From Ignavibacteriota bacterium (GTDB taxonomy: Bacteria > Bacteroidota > Ignavibacteria > Kapaibacteriales > UBA2268): DNA of 64,000 bases. Where the stretch lies: assembly GCA_019637995.1 (NCBI GenBank), contig JAHBUQ010000002.1, forward strand, positions 449,428 through 513,427, read 5' to 3'. The translations under genes were made by a program, and so were the position numbers. Each line of letters opens with the position of its first letter. Positions within the stretch are counted from its first letter, which is position 1. The notes beneath the pieces are model-generated. The model was not told where the DNA came from and ran no database searches. It saw nothing but the letters and a program-made list of their open reading frames with translations. Below are positions 28,607 through 38,027 of this stretch, one piece after another.

Positions 28607-29650
28607 TTATGAACCGAAATTCAAGGCAATTGTAAGACGATTGACTAATCCAAGATTAACAGAAGGATTAATTGAATAATCAATTGTACCACCAAAAGCA
28701 CCGCCAAAATATTTCAATCCAACACCGCCGGCTATACCGAAGGAATTCTGACCGAATACATACCCTGCACGTACAGCAAGGAAATCATTCCATACATATT
28801 CTGCACCAAGCATAAATTGCTCAGGTATGTCAGTCAATGTAACAAAATCCGCTGCAGCAAGCAATTTATGTTCATCAGTATCAATAATATCAGTTGTAAC
28901 ACCAGCACGGAAAATTATAGGAAGATTGAATGGATATGCAAGATAAGTTGCATCAAGCGGAGCCATTTCAAGTGATTCTTCGAGTTTTTTTGATGTGCGG
29001 AGGTCAGTACCGTCATATCTCTGCTGAGTAGATAAATTGTGCATAGAGAAGCCGAGCTTAATACCCTGAATACCGGTGTCATATTTTGTACCGATATCAA
29101 AAGCAAAGCCGCTTGCTGCGACTGAAGAAAACGCATTCTGGATATACTTAACAGTTACACCGAATGAAAACTGGTCAGTAAGATATCCTGAAAATGATGC
29201 ACCAACTGATATATCATTAACCTGATAAATTGAACCTGTTCCTTCAGGTCTTTCGACAGTCGTTACGTTAATATCTCCACTTGAGAGACTCACAACACTA
29301 AAAGCTGCTGTATAGCCATCACCAATTGGCATAGCAATAGCACCAAAGTTATGCGAATAAGTCGCAAACCATTGAGTGTATGAAAAATCTGCAGCCATAG
29401 AGCTTACTTCAGCAAGACCGGCAGGATTCCAAAATATTGACGACAAGTCATTAGCAACAGCTCCATAAGCACCACCCATACCGGTTGCACGAGCACCTAC
29501 TGGGATTTTCAGGAACTGACCGCCGGCTGCACCAATTTTAGTAAATTCACCGCCTGAAGCTCCGAATGCACTTAAGTCATCTACCGCTTTCAAATTTAAG
29601 AATGCCAGTGGCATTGTAATTATAACAAGTAATATAAATATTTTTTTCAT
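28607..29650 (-). CDS. PorV/PorQ family outer-membrane protein
   Basis: Outer-membrane barrel of the FadL-related PorV/PorQ family, 347 residues from ATG 29650, which has GGAG 7 nt upstream and begins a signal peptide (MKKIFILLVIITMPLAFLNL); a longer frame upstream lacks a ribosome site. The family N-terminus is clear: GQFLKIPVGARATGMGGAYG followed by AVANDLSSIFWNPAGLA, and SYTQWFATYSHNF. PorV in characterised T9SS shuttles cargo from translocon to attachment complex and PorQ contributes to the attachment complex; which role applies here is inference. It is the last gene of the operon with the 1581-residue protein and TonB-dependent receptor. Confidence 0.88.
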   Translation of the reverse strand: MKKIFILLVIITMPLAFLNLKAVDDLSAFGASGGEFTKIGAAGGQFLKIPVGARATGMGGAYGAVANDLSSIFWNPAGLAEVSSMAADFSYTQWFATYSHNFGAIAMPIGDGYTAAFSVVSLSSGDINVTTVERPEGTGSIYQVNDISVGASFSGYLTDQFSFGVTVKYIQNAFSSVAASGFAFDIGTKYDTGIQGIKLGFSMHNLSTQQRYDGTDLRTSKKLEESLEMAPLDATYLAYPFNLPIIFRAGVTTDIIDTDEHKLLAAADFVTLTDIPEQFMLGAEYVWNDFLAVRAGYVFGQNSFGIAGGVGLKYFGGAFGGTIDYSINPSVNLGLVNRLTIALNFGS

Positions 29651-29677
29651 TTTATTCTCCAAGTTATTATTTGGCAC

Positions 29678-29708
29678 AAGCTGCCTGCTTTTCATCGGCA
29701 GGCAGCTT
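29678..29708 (-). promoter_or_regulatory. GC-rich intra-operon hairpin without U-tract
   Basis: Perfect 11-bp stem AAGCTGCCTGC (29678-29688) / GCAGGCAGCTT (29698-29708), 9-nt loop, between the stop of the 1581-residue gene and the PorV-like start. On the minus strand it is followed by GTGCCAAATAAT, not Ts, so an mRNA-stability or partial attenuation element is more likely than a terminator. Confidence 0.6.
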
Positions 29709-29719
29709 AAATGCTAATA

Positions 29720-32700
29720 TTATTGTTCAATTAATCGGAAACCGCCGACAACAACACTGAAATTCTTAATAGTTTTGGCGCCATTTGGAGCTGTAATTAC
29801 AGCTATCAATGCCTGGCTTTGTATGCGTTGTCTGTTTCGGGTCAGAAGATCCCATACCTCAACTGCGTGACGGTCACGAGTACCTTCATTGTTATACTCA
29901 TCATGATTCAAAGTTGTAATCAAATCACCTGCTACTGTATAGATTTCAATTGTACAGACAGGAGGCAATTTAGAGAAGAACAATTTAGAATCATAAGGTG
30001 ACCTGACCGCCTGATGAGTGATATAATATGGATTCGGAGAAATCTGAATCTGGTCCATCATATCATCTGTAAGGAAGTTGGCATCTTTTTCTTGCGGACT
30101 TACAACTGCAAGCACCTGAGCACCCGGCATCGGAAGCCCTAATGCACCGCCATAAGTCTTAAGATAAATCTTGTCACCTGCTTTGAAGTCTTGAGCAGTC
30201 CAAATATTGTAATTAGCCTGAGCTTTATCGAACTCAAAGCCCCCCCAAATTCTCCACTGGTTCGGATAATCAGAAATAAAGTACAAACCAGCGACATTAA
30301 TTACATTCATAAAGTCAATAGTATCTTTACCATCAACTGATACACCTGTCTTGTAATATCTTCCCTGCAATCCTGTAAATGAATTAGCATTTCCGCGGGA
30401 ACCAAGACCATCTACCGGTCTTGCAAACTGCCTTCTGAGACGTGGATTATTTGATTCAGAACGACTTACAGGCATAGTAGGTGTAGGAAATGTAACATAA
30501 CCAATTGCATAAGAGTTAAACTTACCAATGAAATCATTTGAAGCTAAATCGTTAGGAGCCAAGTTTAAAGGAGAAGGAAATAATCTCGTAGTATAAAATG
30601 TAAATTGAAATCCATCCCTAATAGTTCTTCCTTCAATCAATGGCAAATTCATGTGAGTAACTTCAAGAGGATATCTCACTGGAACTGAGTCAAGCCCGTT
30701 GCCGGTTGGACGTAAATACTCAATGATATTTCTCATTCTCATATTGAGATACGGAACATTGAATGTATTGGACGCTTTTGCTTCATCATAAGAAAGTGTG
30801 ACTTGCTCATTGTCACCGGGAAGGAATTCTAATTCATATATACCGGGACCATTATTAAAGCTGGCATCAATATTCTGATAAGTCGCAAAATCAAAAGCAA
30901 CAGGTTGTGTCAAAAGAACCTTATCCAGCAGACCGCTTGTTATTCTGTTGTATCCGTCTGAAAGGGGATGCACATAAGTATCAGCAGTAACACCTTGTGC
31001 AAATTCAACCGTATCGGCTCTAAGTCTTCCGGCAAATTGCTGAAGTGTAAAGTCAAAACTGAAACCTAAGATGCCATAAGCATTTTGAGTCCAGCTATTT
31101 GTATAGCAATAGCCCGGATAAGAAAAATCGCCGGAGAAAAATCTGCCTGTACGTGTAATAAAATCTTTTTTATTGCCTACACCAAAATCATAGAAACCAC
31201 CGGTTTCAGGATTTACGTAAGGAATTCCTGTGTCAGGATCTGTAATTACTGAGTCAGAAAGCACAAATGATGCAGCGTTTTCAGTAAAGAGATTTGTGAA
31301 GCTAAATTGGCAAGGTTGAGCCTCATAGCTTAAAAGACCACGATAAAGCGTATCGCCGGTTTTTCGGCTTGTCATAGTAGCAAGAGTACGGTAAAGCCCC
31401 ACTCTACCGGGGACAGTACCTGACAAAGTCAACTGTATTTGATTCCAGAATGGCTCTAAATTCAGCTCTAATGTATCACCTTCGAATCTTTGCATAACTC
31501 TGTCATTATCAACTGCGAAAAATCTCCAGTTATAAAGACCACCCATTCTGGCTGAGTCAACATAAATAACTTCAAGCTCAGGTAATTTTCCGGCTGGCGC
31601 AGCTGTTGGGAGTGCAGTAACAAAGTTTGACAGACCGGGTGAACCAATATTTACTTTACTTTCAGTTGGTTGCGAGTAGTCACCTTCATCGTAAGCAAGT
31701 ACTTTGTAATGATAATCAATATTATTCATAAGTCTTTCAGTGATAGTCGGATCGGGATCATTCCTTACCCAACCGTCACGATTATCATCACCAATATCAG
31801 TAAATGTTCTGTTATTAGTTATCCATCTCATATAAGGAGCAATAACTTTTTCTCTTGTGTGAAGTCTTCCTTCATAAGCGGGGAATTCCATTCTCGTTTG
31901 AGAATTTTTTACCCATGTAATGATAGAATCTTTTACTTCAACAAGGTGTAGTGAATCCTTCACTGTCAAAGGAATGATCGGGTCTCTTTGGATATCAGTC
32001 ATTCTTCTTGGCACCCAGGCTTCTATAAGTGTCATTGGCTGACCGTTTATATCACCGGATTTAATTGTATTTCTTAGATATATTGAGTCTGTAGTTATTC
32101 TGACAAGAACATCCCTACCCGTTGCAGGATCTAAAACAGGCATTCTTTCGCCTACAACCCAATCAGCAAAGTTTGAATCAAGGTAATCAAAATATGACTG
32201 ACTTCTTTGAAGAACTTTTCTTTCGTAGAAAATTGGATTGAATTTTAATAAACTTCGGTTCAAATAAGCAACACCTGCCATTACACTATCAAAAATATAA
32301 TGACGACGCTGCGGTGATGTACTCCAAACCAAACTTGAAGGTTGTGCGCCACCGTAATTTACATTAATTGTACCATTGTTAGCAACTGATACCCTTTCAT
32401 CTTCTTCAAGAATTCTCCACCAGTCCTGTCCCCATGGAGAGTAGAACATAGCAGTATCAACAAAGGCAATACCGCCACGAGCATTTGAGAATCCCTGCAT
32501 ACCGATACCACGTCTTACAACGCGCAATGCCATAGAGTCAATAATTGCACCGGACGCATCAACATAAGGACCGATTACTTCAAAATCATCAATAAGCGGC
32601 ATAGTCATATCATCATTGTCAGGACCACCTCTGAACTCAGTTTTAACAAAAGGTGTTCTCAATGGGTATTGAGCGACAAGTCTCCAGCCCAAAGGACCAC

Positions 32701-34465
32701 GCCCAAGTGGAAATTCAGAACTGCCTTGTTCGATATTTGGAGAAAAGCCATCAAGATTAGCTCTGCGAGCACGGTATAATCTGTAACCCATAAAGTCCAG
32801 TCCCTGCTCATCAATATCGCTTGACATTTCTGAAGTGCTGTCCCACATAATTGTAACACCATTATTGAGCGGAACAACTCTGCGAATTACAGCTCTGTCA
32901 GGTGGAGTAGGAGCGCGGAAGTTATTGTCATAAACCTGTTGGGCAAATTTATCTTTTCTTTCAAGTTCAGCCATGTCTTCACAAGTACCATCAGCTTCAC
33001 CGCCTTTTGCGGTATTTGCAAGAATGATACCAACTACTACTCTGGCAGTATCACCGGGACGCATGTGGAATTCACCCGTTGCCATCATAAAGCGTTTGTC
33101 ACCGGGACCTGTATCGCCTTCCTTAATTCTTGATGAGATAAATTGGTATCTTTCTTCGTCCTCTTTAGGATCGAATTCGATTGACCAGTTACGGAAAGTT
33201 ACAAGACCAAGCTGTGATGATGTGTTATAAAAAGCACTGTCCTTACGAACAAAATTTGGAAGAGTTGTATCTCTATTTGGGTCATAAGGTCTTAATGTAC
33301 GAATAGTATCAATTCTGATTAAATTTCCATCATCATCTCTGATTTCATTAATTGTAATATCATAAAACTTCTGAACTGCAGGAGATTCCAAGAAGTCGAA
33401 ACCCAAATATCCGAATCCATGTCCGAATTCACCGCGGTCAGTATTTGTCCACTGAACAGCCATGTTAAGTGTTGTATCACAATCATAGAATTTGGCGCGG
33501 TCATTACCGGCACCAAAGCTTGCCTGCAAGGCACGTGCAATATCAACGTCCATTACCGGTGCAAGCCAGCAATTCCAGAGCGTGTCAGAAGAATAATTTG
33601 TGAGCTCATATTTAATAAAAATAAAGTCACGATAATCGCCAAAACCCCATGAATAAATCATCTGGTCAACCTGCAATCTCAACGGATATCCTCTTTCACG
33701 ACGAGCTGCAACACCACCTTCATAGAAGTTGAGGTCAGTATCTTTGTAAGTAGAGAAAATATCTTCACCTGAAATAAAAGCAGGTCCTTTACTGTAAGTT
33801 GCTGTATTTCTAAGTTCGACCTGAGGCACAAACTTGCCGAAATAACGGTCAACTTTTAAAGTATCTTCGATTCTGGTAGAGGAGTCCCAAATGGGCCAGT
33901 TAAATGTGTGAGCTGAGATAATAGGCTCACCTGTACCGGGGTTAAAATCAGTTGAGAAGTAAGTTCTGTAACGAAGTAATTCGTCGTTATTTACTAACTC
34001 TTCATCAGGAACTTCCTTATTGCCCGGACCACCGTAGTTAATTCTACCGGGTACGAACCAGCCTTTACCTGAGTTTGGATTATAAGTAATTGTAACATAA
34101 CTTACTGTGTCTTTTTGAACTTCTCTGAATTTTTTGGTACCAAACCAAAATCCACCGGCGAATAAATACTGGTTCTGTGAGCCTCTGGGCCAGAAACCGC
34201 CGCCTCGTCCACGTGCAATATCGAACCCGAAAATACCATAGTTTGTAGTATAAAACTGCAAATTACTAACGGTATTCTGCTGAAGGTCGAAAACGCCTGA
34301 ATATGTCCTGTTTTGCAATTTATTGAGGTCAAATTCCACTTTTGAGTCCTGACCATCCTCAGGGGTATTTATGGTAGCCGCCTGAAGATTATAAGACCAA
34401 AGGACAGTTAGCATAAAAGCTACTGCAAAGAGCGGGCTTCTGACCTTATTGATTAATCTTATCAT
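29720..34465 (-). CDS. very large secreted protein with T9SS-like C-terminus
   Basis: A 1581-residue protein not recognised by family. Signal peptide 1-29 (FAVAFMLTVLWSYNLQA). It has no membrane helix after that, few Cys, and is dominated by aromatic- and Asp-rich beta segments (for example YLFAGGFWFGTKK, FGHGFGYLGFDFL). Near the middle FnIII-like elements recur (PPDRAVIRRVVPLNNGVTIM, then WDSTSEMS). The last 110 residues start with QISPNPYYITHQAVRSPYDS and contain TIEIYTVAGDLITTLNH, which resembles a T9SS/FlgD-like sorting fold, but the usual short ending is longer (FSVVVGGFRLIEQ). GAGGA lies 8 nt before ATG 34465. It lies between a TonB-dependent receptor and a PorV-like barrel; surface exposure is inferred. 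Confidence 0.8.
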   Translation of the reverse strand: MIRLINKVRSPLFAVAFMLTVLWSYNLQAATINTPEDGQDSKVEFDLNKLQNRTYSGVFDLQQNTVSNLQFYTTNYGIFGFDIARGRGGGFWPRGSQNQYLFAGGFWFGTKKFREVQKDTVSYVTITYNPNSGKGWFVPGRINYGGPGNKEVPDEELVNNDELLRYRTYFSTDFNPGTGEPIISAHTFNWPIWDSSTRIEDTLKVDRYFGKFVPQVELRNTATYSKGPAFISGEDIFSTYKDTDLNFYEGGVAARRERGYPLRLQVDQMIYSWGFGDYRDFIFIKYELTNYSSDTLWNCWLAPVMDVDIARALQASFGAGNDRAKFYDCDTTLNMAVQWTNTDRGEFGHGFGYLGFDFLESPAVQKFYDITINEIRDDDGNLIRIDTIRTLRPYDPNRDTTLPNFVRKDSAFYNTSSQLGLVTFRNWSIEFDPKEDEERYQFISSRIKEGDTGPGDKRFMMATGEFHMRPGDTARVVVGIILANTAKGGEADGTCEDMAELERKDKFAQQVYDNNFRAPTPPDRAVIRRVVPLNNGVTIMWDSTSEMSSDIDEQGLDFMGYRLYRARRANLDGFSPNIEQGSSEFPLGRGPLGWRLVAQYPLRTPFVKTEFRGGPDNDDMTMPLIDDFEVIGPYVDASGAIIDSMALRVVRRGIGMQGFSNARGGIAFVDTAMFYSPWGQDWWRILEEDERVSVANNGTINVNYGGAQPSSLVWSTSPQRRHYIFDSVMAGVAYLNRSLLKFNPIFYERKVLQRSQSYFDYLDSNFADWVVGERMPVLDPATGRDVLVRITTDSIYLRNTIKSGDINGQPMTLIEAWVPRRMTDIQRDPIIPLTVKDSLHLVEVKDSIITWVKNSQTRMEFPAYEGRLHTREKVIAPYMRWITNNRTFTDIGDDNRDGWVRNDPDPTITERLMNNIDYHYKVLAYDEGDYSQPTESKVNIGSPGLSNFVTALPTAAPAGKLPELEVIYVDSARMGGLYNWRFFAVDNDRVMQRFEGDTLELNLEPFWNQIQLTLSGTVPGRVGLYRTLATMTSRKTGDTLYRGLLSYEAQPCQFSFTNLFTENAASFVLSDSVITDPDTGIPYVNPETGGFYDFGVGNKKDFITRTGRFFSGDFSYPGYCYTNSWTQNAYGILGFSFDFTLQQFAGRLRADTVEFAQGVTADTYVHPLSDGYNRITSGLLDKVLLTQPVAFDFATYQNIDASFNNGPGIYELEFLPGDNEQVTLSYDEAKASNTFNVPYLNMRMRNIIEYLRPTGNGLDSVPVRYPLEVTHMNLPLIEGRTIRDGFQFTFYTTRLFPSPLNLAPNDLASNDFIGKFNSYAIGYVTFPTPTMPVSRSESNNPRLRRQFARPVDGLGSRGNANSFTGLQGRYYKTGVSVDGKDTIDFMNVINVAGLYFISDYPNQWRIWGGFEFDKAQANYNIWTAQDFKAGDKIYLKTYGGALGLPMPGAQVLAVVSPQEKDANFLTDDMMDQIQISPNPYYITHQAVRSPYDSKLFFSKLPPVCTIEIYTVAGDLITTLNHDEYNNEGTRDRHAVEVWDLLTRNRQRIQSQALIAVITAPNGAKTIKNFSVVVGGFRLIEQ

Positions 34466-34510
34466 TATAAAATCCTCAATTCTATTCTTAAAATTTTTTT
34501 CATAGTTAAA

Positions 34511-37500
34511 TTAGAACCTAAACATCATACCAAAGAAAATTGTTCTTGGAATCTGGAAGTTACCTCTGAATGATATAACTTTATCAATATATCTGAAATA
34601 ACTTTCAAAAACTTCAGCCTGGGTTACAAGTCCGTTACCGTCAAAATCAGCCATCTCATTATATAATCTGTCGCCATAAGCATCATACTGGGTAGATGCA
34701 AATGTTGAAGGATTTTCATAAGTTGGAGTTTTGTAATATGTTATACTGTTAAAGTCACCAACCTGACGGTCAAATGTACGTCCATCATCAAGCGGGTCAC
34801 TTGTTGTAGCATATACGCCTGTTACTACGGTACGATTGAGGAGGTTATTAACGTCAACAAATAGCTGAATCATAGTATTTCCGGCACTTTCACCAAAGAT
34901 ACTCTTTAATTGTATAGTTCTTTGTATTCTTGCATCCAAGCCCCAGAATGACGGCTGACGGTCTGAGTTTACTTCAGAAAGAGGAGTTCCGTTTCTGTCA
35001 GTTCTTGTATAAGGAACACCGGTTCTGTAAGTAGATGTAATAATGATGTCTGAATTTTCTAATACTTTTAATCCACCAATTGAAGGACCCTGACCATCTA
35101 ACCAGTAAAATCTGAAGTTACCTTTAAAAAAGTGACGAATGTCATTAGGCATAGGATATTCAGATAGAGGGAAAGCAGGTAAATTTGTATAAGGGTCAAT
35201 AGTTAAACCATAATTAGAATTTGGACCGGAAGCTGTACCTGCCAAATAACCTAAATTATAATTAATATCAAATGCATAATTTTCAGTTGGCAGAGGTGTC
35301 TTACGGAAATTAAGCTCAAACCCGCGTGATGTACCATATTCTGTCACATCTCTTTGACTGTATGGGTCCGGTACAGCAGGAACATATACTATCCCTACTT
35401 TATTATATTCATCCTTATAAAATGCAGTTGCCGAAAATACAAGGTCATCAGTCAAACCAAGACTATACTCGATTTCATACTGATTTGTTCTCTGAGCATC
35501 CATATTGGGATTTCCAAGAATTGATGCTCCACGAATTATATCAACTGCAAAGGCATCATAAAGATACTGAAGCATCGGCATCTGGAAGTACATACCGTAA
35601 GAAAGTCTGATATTGGATGTTTCTGTTATTGGATAAGCAACGTTAACTCTCGGGCTGACCTGCATCTTAACAGAAGCATCAGCAAAGCCCGAATCCGCTC
35701 TGATTGAAACGAATGGAATCTGATTAACGCGATACTGAGCATTAGGGTCAAAGAAGTCAAATCTCAAACCAGGGCTGAATATAATCCCTTTGTATGAAAT
35801 CTGGTCCTGAACATACATACCAAGTTTCATTGGATTATAAGGACGATTTGTTCTTTCTCTTACTACTTCATTATCAGCATACAAGTTACCACCGAATCTA
35901 CCATCATCGAATACATCAAAAAACGGGTTACCATCGTAAGGGTTGCTGTTTGAGTGTTTGTACATCTCAAGAATCTGTCCCTGGAAACCTGCTTTAAAGT
36001 TGTGTTCGAATTCGCCTGTTTTTAGATACTGGTTGAATGAACCGTCAATTGTCCAGTTGCTGCCATCACGGAAACTAAAACCGCCGGAACCTGATGTTGC
36101 AAAACCAACATTAGGAATACCCCAAGGGTTATAAGAACCTGATGCATTTGCCTGACCTTCATAGTATCCTGTCAAAGGATTTCTTTGTGGAAGGTTAAGT
36201 CTTAAAAATCCATCAGAAGTAAAAGTATTTTCAATTAATTGTGTGTATTGGTCAACAATTTTGTCTTTACCCGGTATAAGCTGATTACCCATAACCATAT
36301 AGTTGTCAGAAGGAGTCTGCATATCCCAGCCTGAAAAGAATCCGGGACCGTCAGTGCTTGTTCTTCTGCTTGAGTAGTCATTATTTGTAGATTGTGAGAT
36401 ACGTACTTCATAAAAGCTTGTTGGGCTTAATGTATGAGTAAGTAAAGCAAAATAATTTATTACGAAATTATCAAGAACATTTTGTTTGAAGAGTCTTTCT
36501 TCCATCCCGTTAGTAACAGGGGATCCATCTTCATTTGTTCTTAATAAGTAATTTCCGTTTTCATTTTTGTCATAAACATAGCCTTCGCGGTTAGCATAAA
36601 GCCAAGCCCAGCCTGAGAATTCAAAGCTGGAAACACCGTAAGAACCTCCAAGAGTCAATGAAACTCCATCAGCTATTGCAAATTTCAAGCGTCCGGTTAG
36701 GTTTCTTACCCAAGAGCCGTTGTCAGGTCTTTGACCAATATTATTACCCCATGGGTCATAAATTTCATAGCTGGCATTACGGTTAGCTTCATGAAAATAC
36801 CTTCCTGTAAGGTAAAAAGTATTTCCTTTTGCCATAAGCGGAAGAGGACCACCTGTACCGAACTCAAAAGTGTGCTCGTTCTGTCCCTGCCATTTAGCTC
36901 CTTCACCGACTTCAACAGCTCTGAAACGGCTACCGTCTCTTTCAATTCTGGTTCCGGTTGACTGACTTCCGAACAAAGCCGGAACATCAGTTCTCCAACG
37001 CACCCAGCCATCATATTTATTATCACGTCCTGTCTGTACAACAGAGTTCACAACTCCTGAAGTAACATCACCATACTCAGCAGAGAAGCCACCTTTGAGA
37101 ACCTGAACTTCTTCAGTTGCAAATGATGAAACCATTGGGAAGTAAGCAGCTCCGGATGCACCGAAGCCACCGGTAAATGCATTACCTACTGATATACCGT
37201 CAATTCTTACGTCAGTTTCATCAGCTCTACCGCCACGAATAGAAAAACCTGAACCTGACTGAAGAACACCGGCACTTAAACTGATAACAGCTCCTATACC
37301 TTCACGGGCAGTATTGATGATGTCCTCATTTGAACGCTTGTCCATTGAGCCCTGCTTGGTGTGATTTACAATTTCACGCTGAGCAACTACAACAAGTTCT
37401 TCAGTTCGAACTGAAGCGTCTCTCATTGTTACATCAAGTGTAGCTGTTAAACTTGCAGATATTCTCACCTGTTTTCGAACTGTAGTTCTACCGGTGAAGG

Positions 37501-37729
37501 TAAATCTGACTGTGTATTCCCCGGCGACAATACCGGTTATAACGTAGCTACCGTCATTCTCACGAACAGCGGCGCCTTTCTGAGTACCCTCGACAAAAAC
37601 CGAGGCTCCTCGTAAGCCCTTACCTTCCTCATCAACGACCTTACCTCTCAAGGTTCCATAAACCTGTGAAAAGGTCATCGAGGGTATAGCTATGAGCCCT
37701 AAAAATAAAAGTACAAAAAACTTATGCAT
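34511..37729 (-). CDS. TonB-dependent receptor with carboxypeptidase-regulatory-like N-domain
   Basis: Outer-membrane receptor of 1072 residues. ATG 37729 is chosen for the AGGAG 8 nt upstream and the signal peptide MHKFFVLLFLGLIAIPSMTF; a longer frame adds 16 residues without support. Domains: carboxypeptidase-regulatory-like (about 22-105, GTLRGKVVDEEGKGLRGASV), a TonB-box-like ELVVVAQR, plug (about 130-240, GFSIRGGRADETDVRIDGIS; VQVLKGGFSAEYGD), then a large barrel ending in FFGMMFRF. A perfect EF-hand-type loop DFDGNGLVTQAE sits at 1028-1039, just before the last strand. It heads the operon with the 1581-residue protein and the PorV-like barrel. Substrate unknown. Confidence 0.92.
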   Translation of the reverse strand: MHKFFVLLFLGLIAIPSMTFSQVYGTLRGKVVDEEGKGLRGASVFVEGTQKGAAVRENDGSYVITGIVAGEYTVRFTFTGRTTVRKQVRISASLTATLDVTMRDASVRTEELVVVAQREIVNHTKQGSMDKRSNEDIINTAREGIGAVISLSAGVLQSGSGFSIRGGRADETDVRIDGISVGNAFTGGFGASGAAYFPMVSSFATEEVQVLKGGFSAEYGDVTSGVVNSVVQTGRDNKYDGWVRWRTDVPALFGSQSTGTRIERDGSRFRAVEVGEGAKWQGQNEHTFEFGTGGPLPLMAKGNTFYLTGRYFHEANRNASYEIYDPWGNNIGQRPDNGSWVRNLTGRLKFAIADGVSLTLGGSYGVSSFEFSGWAWLYANREGYVYDKNENGNYLLRTNEDGSPVTNGMEERLFKQNVLDNFVINYFALLTHTLSPTSFYEVRISQSTNNDYSSRRTSTDGPGFFSGWDMQTPSDNYMVMGNQLIPGKDKIVDQYTQLIENTFTSDGFLRLNLPQRNPLTGYYEGQANASGSYNPWGIPNVGFATSGSGGFSFRDGSNWTIDGSFNQYLKTGEFEHNFKAGFQGQILEMYKHSNSNPYDGNPFFDVFDDGRFGGNLYADNEVVRERTNRPYNPMKLGMYVQDQISYKGIIFSPGLRFDFFDPNAQYRVNQIPFVSIRADSGFADASVKMQVSPRVNVAYPITETSNIRLSYGMYFQMPMLQYLYDAFAVDIIRGASILGNPNMDAQRTNQYEIEYSLGLTDDLVFSATAFYKDEYNKVGIVYVPAVPDPYSQRDVTEYGTSRGFELNFRKTPLPTENYAFDINYNLGYLAGTASGPNSNYGLTIDPYTNLPAFPLSEYPMPNDIRHFFKGNFRFYWLDGQGPSIGGLKVLENSDIIITSTYRTGVPYTRTDRNGTPLSEVNSDRQPSFWGLDARIQRTIQLKSIFGESAGNTMIQLFVDVNNLLNRTVVTGVYATTSDPLDDGRTFDRQVGDFNSITYYKTPTYENPSTFASTQYDAYGDRLYNEMADFDGNGLVTQAEVFESYFRYIDKVISFRGNFQIPRTIFFGMMFRF

Positions 37730-38027
37730 AGTGGCAACTCCTTTTAATGAACTATTACCAATTTTTTTAATTTGCAAAATAAATTTTGAAACTTTATCTG
37801 AATTTTATCGTTATAAATAATAAAGAGGTGTCAGCATTGATAAAATGCTTTATGCAAGTACAGGAGATTTATAGACTTTTGCCTATTTAAAAATATCAAT
37901 ATGTACCAACTTTTCTCTTTATCACCTATATTTAGTTTCAGTTAATTTCGCGTTAAATCAAATTACCAAAAAACAAATGTCAAATATAATAAGAAAATTT
38001 CAAATAACCGTCATATTTTTTAAATTT
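37730..38027. other. intergenic region upstream of the receptor operon
   Basis: About 300 bp of AT-rich sequence between the anti-sigma-like gene and the receptor gene, both on the minus strand. It probably carries the receptor promoter, but I see no well-spaced TTTG/TAnnTTTG pair, which would be consistent with use of the neighbouring alternative sigma factor. No hairpin or small gene stands out. Confidence 0.4.
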
